A stretch of DNA of 64,000 nt from Leucobacter sp. Psy1. Lineage in GTDB: Bacteria > Actinomycetota > Actinomycetes > Actinomycetales > Microbacteriaceae. Shown here piece by piece: positions 56,444 through 64,000 of the stretch. The notes beneath the pieces are model-generated. The model saw only the letters and a program-made list of their open reading frames with translations, had not been told where the DNA came from and did no database searches. Location of the stretch: contig NZ_CP083692.1 in assembly GCF_020096995.1 (NCBI RefSeq), positions 558,001-622,000 of the forward strand. The letters are read 5' to 3'. The position numbers and the translations under genes were made by a program. Each line of letters opens with the position of its first letter. Positions within the stretch are counted from its first letter, which is position 1.

Positions 56444-58124
56444 GGAGATCAGGATCCGCGACCTCGGCGTCATCGCCGACACGACGCTCTCGCTGGGCCC
56501 GGGATTCACCGCGATCACGGGTGAGACCGGCGCGGGCAAGACGATGGTCGTCACCGCTCTGGGCCTGCTCATGGGCGAGCGGAGCGATGCGGGAGCCGTG
56601 CGGTCGGGTGCCGCTCAGGCGCGGGTCAGCGGGGTCGTGCACACGGCGGACCCCGAAGTGACGGACCTGGTGGAGGATCTCGGCGGCGACGTCGAGGAGG
56701 GCGCGCTCGTACTCGCCCGCACCGTCAGCGCCGAGGGGCGGAGTCGCGCGAACGTCGGCGGCACCAACGCACCGGTCGGCAGCCTGGCGAAACTCGCCGA
56801 GCGCTTGTTCGCGGTGCACGGCCAGTCCGAGCAGTTGCGACTCAGGAGCACGGCTGCCCAGCGCGACACCCTCGACCGCTTCGGGGGAGCCGAGCTCGCC
56901 GAGGTCCTCGCCGCATACCGCACGGCTCATCGCGAACGGCGGGAGCTCAGCGCCGAGGCCGAGGCCATCACGACCGCGCGCGACGAGCGCGCCGCGGAGG
57001 CGGCGCGTCTGCGCGCCGAGGTCGAGGAGATCTCGGCCGTCGACCCGCAGGCGGGGGAAGAGGATGAACTCACCCGTCGTATCGAGTTGCTGACGAACGT
57101 CGAGGAGCTGCGCGCCGCCACGGCGACGGCTCACGAAGCCATCGCGAGCGACTCGGACGACCCGTTCAGCCAGGACGCCGCGACGCTCGTCGGAACGGCC
57201 GAACGCGAACTCGAGCGGGTTTCGGCGCATGACCCGAGGCTCGCAGCGGTGCTCGAAACGCTCCGCCAGGCGACCATGCAACTGGGCGACGCCGCACGCG
57301 AGCTGGCCGCATACGCGAGCGACCTCGATGAGGAGGGGCCGGGAGAACTCGCGAGCGCGAACGAGCGACTCGCGGCGCTCACAGGGCTCTTCCGCCTGTA
57401 CGGCGCGGACTCCGAGGCGGTCATCGCTTATGCCGCGGAGGGCGCGCAGCGCCTCGCCGAACTCGAGGGGGACGATGAGCGCGTCGAGCAGTTGACGGCG
57501 CAGGTCGCCGCAGCCGCCGAGCGCGAACACGACCTGGCGGAGCGGTTGACGGCGCTCCGCACCGCGGCAGCGGCGTCGCTGTCGGAACTCGTCACCAATG
57601 AACTCCGCGAGCTCGCGCTTCCGGACGCCCGATTCTCCGTCGGTGTGGAGTCGACGGACCTCGGCGCCTCGGGCGCAGACGAAGTGCGGTTTCTGCTGCA
57701 GCCCCACCCAGGCTCCGATCCGCGCCCCGTGGCGAAGACGGCGTCGGGCGGTGAACTGTCGCGGGTGATGCTCGCCCTCGAGGTCGTCGTCGCCCAGGTG
57801 GACCCGGTGCCCACGTTCGTCTTCGACGAGGTCGACGCCGGCGTCGGCGGTGCCGCCGCCATCGAGATCGGTCGCCGTCTGCAGCGGCTCGCGCGGAGCT
57901 CGCAGGTGATCGTCGTGACCCACCTGGCGCAGGTCGCCGCGTTCGCGAACAACCACCTGAGGGTCGTGAAGGACTCGGCGGGAGGCTTCACGGAGTCGAG
58001 TTGCACGGCGCTCGCTGGAGAGAATCGCCTCGCCGAGATGGCGCGGCTCCTGTCCGGGCTCAGCACGTCGGAGAGCGCACTCGACCACGCCGCCGAGCTG
58101 CTGGAGCTGGGCGCGTCGGAATAG
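56436..58124 (+). CDS. recN: DNA repair protein RecN
   Basis: This 562-aa SMC-like ATPase has Walker A GETGAGKTM near the N-terminus, the RecN feature FAVHGQSEQLRLRS (Q-loop region), a central coiled coil rich in Ala/Glu/Arg, and a C-terminal ABC head with KTASGGELSRVMLAL and FVFDEVDAGVGGAAAIEIG, then VVTHLAQVAAFAN. RecN acts early in double-strand break repair. The order tlyA-nadK-recN is conserved in many Gram-positive bacteria. Confidence 0.96.
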   Translation: MLEEIRIRDLGVIADTTLSLGPGFTAITGETGAGKTMVVTALGLLMGERSDAGAVRSGAAQARVSGVVHTADPEVTDLVEDLGGDVEEGALVLARTVSAEGRSRANVGGTNAPVGSLAKLAERLFAVHGQSEQLRLRSTAAQRDTLDRFGGAELAEVLAAYRTAHRERRELSAEAEAITTARDERAAEAARLRAEVEEISAVDPQAGEEDELTRRIELLTNVEELRAATATAHEAIASDSDDPFSQDAATLVGTAERELERVSAHDPRLAAVLETLRQATMQLGDAARELAAYASDLDEEGPGELASANERLAALTGLFRLYGADSEAVIAYAAEGAQRLAELEGDDERVEQLTAQVAAAAEREHDLAERLTALRTAAAASLSELVTNELRELALPDARFSVGVESTDLGASGADEVRFLLQPHPGSDPRPVAKTASGGELSRVMLALEVVVAQVDPVPTFVFDEVDAGVGGAAAIEIGRRLQRLARSSQVIVVTHLAQVAAFANNHLRVVKDSAGGFTESSCTALAGENRLAEMARLLSGLSTSESALDHAAELLELGASE

Positions 58125-58149
58125 CCGATGTCGGTGCTACGCTCGCACC

Positions 58150-61130
<2,981 letters not shown>

Positions 61131-61139
61131 GAGCACCCC

Positions 61140-61805
61140 GTGACCGACGCCGCAGCCGAGCCCCTCATCTCCGACGCACCCGCTCCCGAGATCGAGGTGC
61201 TGCAGTCCGAGGTCATCGCCCGTGGCGCCGTCTGGGATGTGCGGAGGGACCGGTTCGCGTTCGGCGATGCCGAGCTCGTGCGCGACTACGTGGATCACAC
61301 CGGAGTCGCCGCAGTGCTCGGGATCGACGAGCAGGATCGGATCCTGCTGCTTCGCCAGTACCGTCACCCCATCGGCACCCGTGATTGGGAGATCGTCGCC
61401 GGGCTGATGGATGTCGACGGCGAGTCCGCGCTGACCGGTGCGCGACGCGAACTGGCCGAGGAGGCCGACCTTGCGGCGGATCGCTGGGACATCCTCGCCG
61501 ATGTGTGCTCGAGCCCTGGCGGCAGCACCGAAGCCGTGAGGATCTTCCTGGCCCGTCACCTCCGTCCCATCGAGCACGACTACGTGCGCGAGGGAGAGGA
61601 AGCGGAGATCGAGGTGCGCTGGATCCCGCTCGACGACGCCGTTGAAGCCGTGCTCGCAGGACGGGTGCAGAACTCGACGACGATGATCGCGGTGCTCGCG
61701 GCATCCGCTGCGCGTGCGGCGGGCTGGTCCACGCTGCGGCCCGCCGACGCCCCGTGGGAGCGTCGTGACGCCGTGCGGGGTGAGCGATCCCGCAGCCGGG
61801 CGTGA
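61140..61805 (+). CDS. Nudix hydrolase (ADP-ribose pyrophosphatase type)
   Basis: This 221-aa protein has a Nudix box GESALTGARRELAEEADL: the REL-x-EE core is intact, but the final Gly is Asp and there is one extra residue before the first Glu, compared with the GX5EX7REUXEEXGU pattern. The flanking SEVIARGAVWDVRRDRF and RQYRHPIGTRDWEIVAGL match ADP-ribose pyrophosphatases. Rv1700 lies at the same place in mycobacteria. The stop overlaps xerD by four bases. Confidence 0.9.
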   Translation: MTDAAAEPLISDAPAPEIEVLQSEVIARGAVWDVRRDRFAFGDAELVRDYVDHTGVAAVLGIDEQDRILLLRQYRHPIGTRDWEIVAGLMDVDGESALTGARRELAEEADLAADRWDILADVCSSPGGSTEAVRIFLARHLRPIEHDYVREGEEAEIEVRWIPLDDAVEAVLAGRVQNSTTMIAVLAASAARAAGWSTLRPADAPWERRDAVRGERSRSRA

Positions 61806-62758
61806 CACTCCCGCCTCGAGACGGCGCGGCGCGCTTCCTGCGTCACGTCAGCATCGAACGGGGCCTGTCGTCCCACAGCATCGCCGCGTACCGCAGAGAC
61901 CTCGACGCGTACAGCGTCTGGCTCGAGCGCGCCGGAGTGACCGACCTCGCGACGGTCGTACCGGAAACGCTGTCGGCGTACGTGCGCGAGCTCGGAGAAT
62001 CCGGAGATCTCGCGGCCGCATCCATCACGCGCCGGCTGTCCACTGTGCGGGGCATGCACCGGTTCCTCTTCGACGAGGGCCTGCTGCCCCAGTACGCGGG
62101 GAGCGGGGTGCGCTCGCCCAAGAAGGCCAGGTCACTTCCGAAGGCGCTGCCGATCGCCGACGTCGAGGCGATGCTGCAGGCCGTCTCGGGTGACGACGCG
62201 ACCGCGATTCGGGATCGGGCGCTGCTCGAACTCCTCTACGCCAGCGGGGCCCGCGTCAGCGAGGTGACCGCGCTCGACGTCGACGACCTCCTCGCGGGCC
62301 CCGGCGGGGGAGAGGTGTGGGCTGATCCCGAACGCGCCCTCGGCGACGGCGGCTTCCTACTCGTCCGGGGTAAAGGTTCCAAGCAGCGCCTCGTGCCGTA
62401 TGGGCGGTATGCGGGGAGCGCGCTCGCCGCATACCTCGTTCGGGTCAGACCGGACTTCGCATCGCGCGGGTCCGGTACCCCTGCGCTCTTCGTCGGGCCG
62501 CGCGGCGGGCGCGTGTCACGGCAGACGGTCTGGCTCGTGATCCGGGCGGCAGCAGAGCGCGCCGGCGTCACGGCCGAGGTGTCGCCGCACACCCTGCGTC
62601 ACTCGTTCGCGACCCACCTGCTCTCCGGTGGTGCGGACGTGCGCACGGTGCAGGAGTTGCTCGGCCACTCATCGGTGACGACGACGCAGATCTACACGCA
62701 GGTCACTGCGGACACGCTGCGAGAGCGGTACCTCGACGCCCACCCGCGGGCGCGGTAG
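61802..62758 (+). CDS. xerD: Site-specific tyrosine recombinase XerD
   Basis: This 318-aa recombinase has the N-terminal SAM-like domain (FLRHVSIERGLSSHSIAAYR) and the catalytic residues R151, K191, H263, R266, H289 and Y298 (SPHTLRHSFATHLL; ELLGHSSVTTTQIYTQV). It resolves chromosome dimers with XerC at dif. The pyrG-Nudix-xerD order is conserved in actinobacteria, so this is the chromosomal enzyme and not a phage integrase. The chain has a small insertion (about residues 160-185) compared with E. coli. Confidence 0.95.
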   Translation: MTLPPRDGAARFLRHVSIERGLSSHSIAAYRRDLDAYSVWLERAGVTDLATVVPETLSAYVRELGESGDLAAASITRRLSTVRGMHRFLFDEGLLPQYAGSGVRSPKKARSLPKALPIADVEAMLQAVSGDDATAIRDRALLELLYASGARVSEVTALDVDDLLAGPGGGEVWADPERALGDGGFLLVRGKGSKQRLVPYGRYAGSALAAYLVRVRPDFASRGSGTPALFVGPRGGRVSRQTVWLVIRAAAERAGVTAEVSPHTLRHSFATHLLSGGADVRTVQELLGHSSVTTTQIYTQVTADTLRERYLDAHPRAR

Positions 62759-62794
62759 CCGCCTCACCCAGCGACGCCCACTCAGGCCACGCAG

Positions 62795-62810
62795 CCCAAC
62801 CGGTGTTGGG
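62795..62810 (+). terminator. Hairpin after xerD
   Basis: CCCAAC-CGGT-GTTGGG forms a perfect 6-bp stem 36 bp after the xerD stop, and a further GTGTTGGG follows at 62813-62820. There is no T run, so it may be a weak or Rho-assisted terminator. The rest of 62759-63036 holds no gene I can support. Confidence 0.35.
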
Positions 62811-63036
62811 AAGTGTTGGGGGCGCCGATCCAACGCATTCACCCCGCGTCCCCCACGCCGCGGCCCCGCGAAACCCCACACGCACCCCGTTCAAACGGTG
62901 AGTTTGCTGCGCTCCCGCGATCTCTAACGTGATTCATGTGAGGTCCTCGAGAGTCGAGCGGCCACGGCAGCCGCCCAGGGGAAACACTCGAATCTCGGGA
63001 AAACGGGCGGTGCGCCAGCACCGAAAGGGGATTCGT

Positions 63037-64000
63037 GTGACGCGCTTCAACATGCCTGTCCGCCGCCCGCCGCACCGCGGAGCCGGTCGGCCCGCGGGCC
63101 GTCTGGTGGCACTGCTGCTGGCGACGGTGCTCATCGGCACGGCCGGTCAGGCCGGCGCGTTCGCGGTCGGCGATGACGCAGCGCTCAACGCCCCTGCCGT
63201 TGAGAAGACGGACCCCGGCGCGACTCCAGCGCCCGAGGAAGCGGCACCGGTGCCGGCCCCCGAGGAGACTCAGTCGACGCCCGCCCCCGAGCAGGCGGAG
63301 GAGGCACCCGAGGAGGCTCCTGCGAAGGCTCCGGCGCCGAAAGCGGCGCGATCCCAGGTCGCGCCCCTGTCCGTACCCGCTCCTGGCGCGAACGAAGCGG
63401 TCATCACCGTGAAGGTCGGCGGAGACCGGACCGGGAGCGCTGCCGCGAGCAACCTCGCCGGGGTGAAGCTGCGTCTGCACGATGGCGACGCGAACAACCT
63501 CGGTGCTGCAAGAACTGAAGCTTGGGCAACCTGTACTTCTGACGCGCAGGGCGACTGCTCGTTCCGCGTGCCCGATACGCAGAATCGTGGGGCGAACCGC
63601 GACCGTCGGTTCTGGGTTGTGGCCTCGTCCGCTCCCGAGGGGTGGTACCTCAATTCGCCGCTCGTGACCAGTGGAGTGAACGAGTATCGCTTCCGTACCG
63701 GCGCGAACTTGCGTTCTGGGAACACCTACAGCTCACGAGTCGACTTCATGAACGATGCTTCATACTCGATTGGTTCGTGGCTGTTGAATGCAAGCGCCAG
63801 CGACTCGAGTGGGACGTGGCAGACCTCGCGTATGAATCCCCAGCTTCCACTGACCTGTGAGACCGGGCTGAAAGTCGCGCTGATCCTAGATCTTTCTGGC
63901 TCAGTCTCGTCGGATCTCGGCAACCTCAAGAAAGCGGCCAACGGAATGGTCGATTCGCTCGCGGGAACAGGATCCTCGATTGCGCTTTTCACCTTCGCGG
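63037..64000 (+). CDS. Secreted von Willebrand A-domain surface protein, 5' part
   Basis: The frame is open from GTG 63037 to the right edge (321 codons), so the C-terminus is missing. It begins with a basic region and a signal peptide core (RLVALLLATVLIGTAGQAGAFA, here given as its part LVALLLATVLIGTAGQ), then a Pro/Ala/Glu-rich spacer (PAPEEAAPVPAPEETQS and similar), a beta-rich region, and at D285 the MIDAS motif DLSGSVS of a von Willebrand A domain. Such proteins are pilus tip adhesins or surface-attached proteins; an LPXTG sorting signal, if present, lies beyond the window. Base composition becomes less G+C-rich from about 63500 onward. Confidence 0.85.
   Translation, partial: MTRFNMPVRRPPHRGAGRPAGRLVALLLATVLIGTAGQAGAFAVGDDAALNAPAVEKTDPGATPAPEEAAPVPAPEETQSTPAPEQAEEAPEEAPAKAPAPKAARSQVAPLSVPAPGANEAVITVKVGGDRTGSAAASNLAGVKLRLHDGDANNLGAARTEAWATCTSDAQGDCSFRVPDTQNRGANRDRRFWVVASSAPEGWYLNSPLVTSGVNEYRFRTGANLRSGNTYSSRVDFMNDASYSIGSWLLNASASDSSGTWQTSRMNPQLPLTCETGLKVALILDLSGSVSSDLGNLKKAANGMVDSLAGTGSSIALFTFA

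Noticed and set aside
61802-62758. XerD as an integrase that could have moved the Abi element
   Set aside because: Its place in the conserved pyrG-Nudix-xerD order marks it as the housekeeping recombinase, and it is 55 kb away.

Overview
The window is high-G+C actinobacterial DNA. The 16S/23S sequences, the gene content and the single-protein DppD-DppF-type ATPases fit Microbacteriaceae, and the 16S looks Leucobacter-like to me; I made no alignment. Many genes carry a TANNNT -10 box exactly 6-8 bases before the start codon, which implies leaderless transcription, a known actinobacterial habit.

Region 1 (1-5107): the 5' part of rmuC, a DEDDh exonuclease, the acetate symporter pair DUF485-actP, and ychF.

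Region 2 (5083-7698, accessory): a perfect 25-bp direct repeat, which is the 3' end of ychF, flanks a 1.9-kb, A/T-richer segment. It holds a short hairpin RNA candidate, an Abi_2/AbiF-like HEPN protein and a SAM methyltransferase, with no integrase. I read it as a minimal defence element inserted at the 3' end of ychF. Just outside the distal repeat is an orphan FitA/VapB-like antitoxin with a palindromic operator and no toxin.

Region 3 (7699-19275): small metabolic, stress and regulatory genes. Two are unusual fusions: MazG-like with GyrI-like, under a TetR regulator, and homocysteine S-methyltransferase with DinB. Also present are two CPBP membrane proteases, an AlkC-like DNA repair protein, two VOC proteins, and an HTH protein with an ECF-S-like membrane domain coupled to a GNAT.

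Region 4 (19386-30456): two consecutive oligopeptide/dipeptide ABC operons, each SBP, permease, permease, fused double ATPase. Each SBP gene is preceded by the same 23-bp dyad, ACCTG-N13-CAGGT, which suggests common control.

Region 5 (30474-42595): typA, argF-argH, a membrane protein, a DUF222/HNH protein, tyrS, a methyltransferase, and an iron-siderophore-type ABC operon on the minus strand.

Region 6 (42014-45732): an XRE-cupin regulator divergent from a ureohydrolase, NCS1 permease and cyclase-family amidohydrolase operon, probably for uptake and breakdown of a nitrogenous compound.

Region 7 (45786-51772): one rRNA operon (16S-23S-5S) with tandem promoters, no spacer tRNA and a strong terminator.

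Region 8 (51830-62758): a block syntenic with Mycobacterium tuberculosis Rv1691-Rv1701: TPR-like protein, HAD phosphatase, a 56-aa protein, tlyA, nadK, recN, a membrane protein, pyrG, a Nudix hydrolase and xerD. The first protein has a 39-bp tandem repeat encoding an Arg/Gly/Asp/Tyr-rich tail. The window ends inside a secreted von Willebrand A-domain surface protein.
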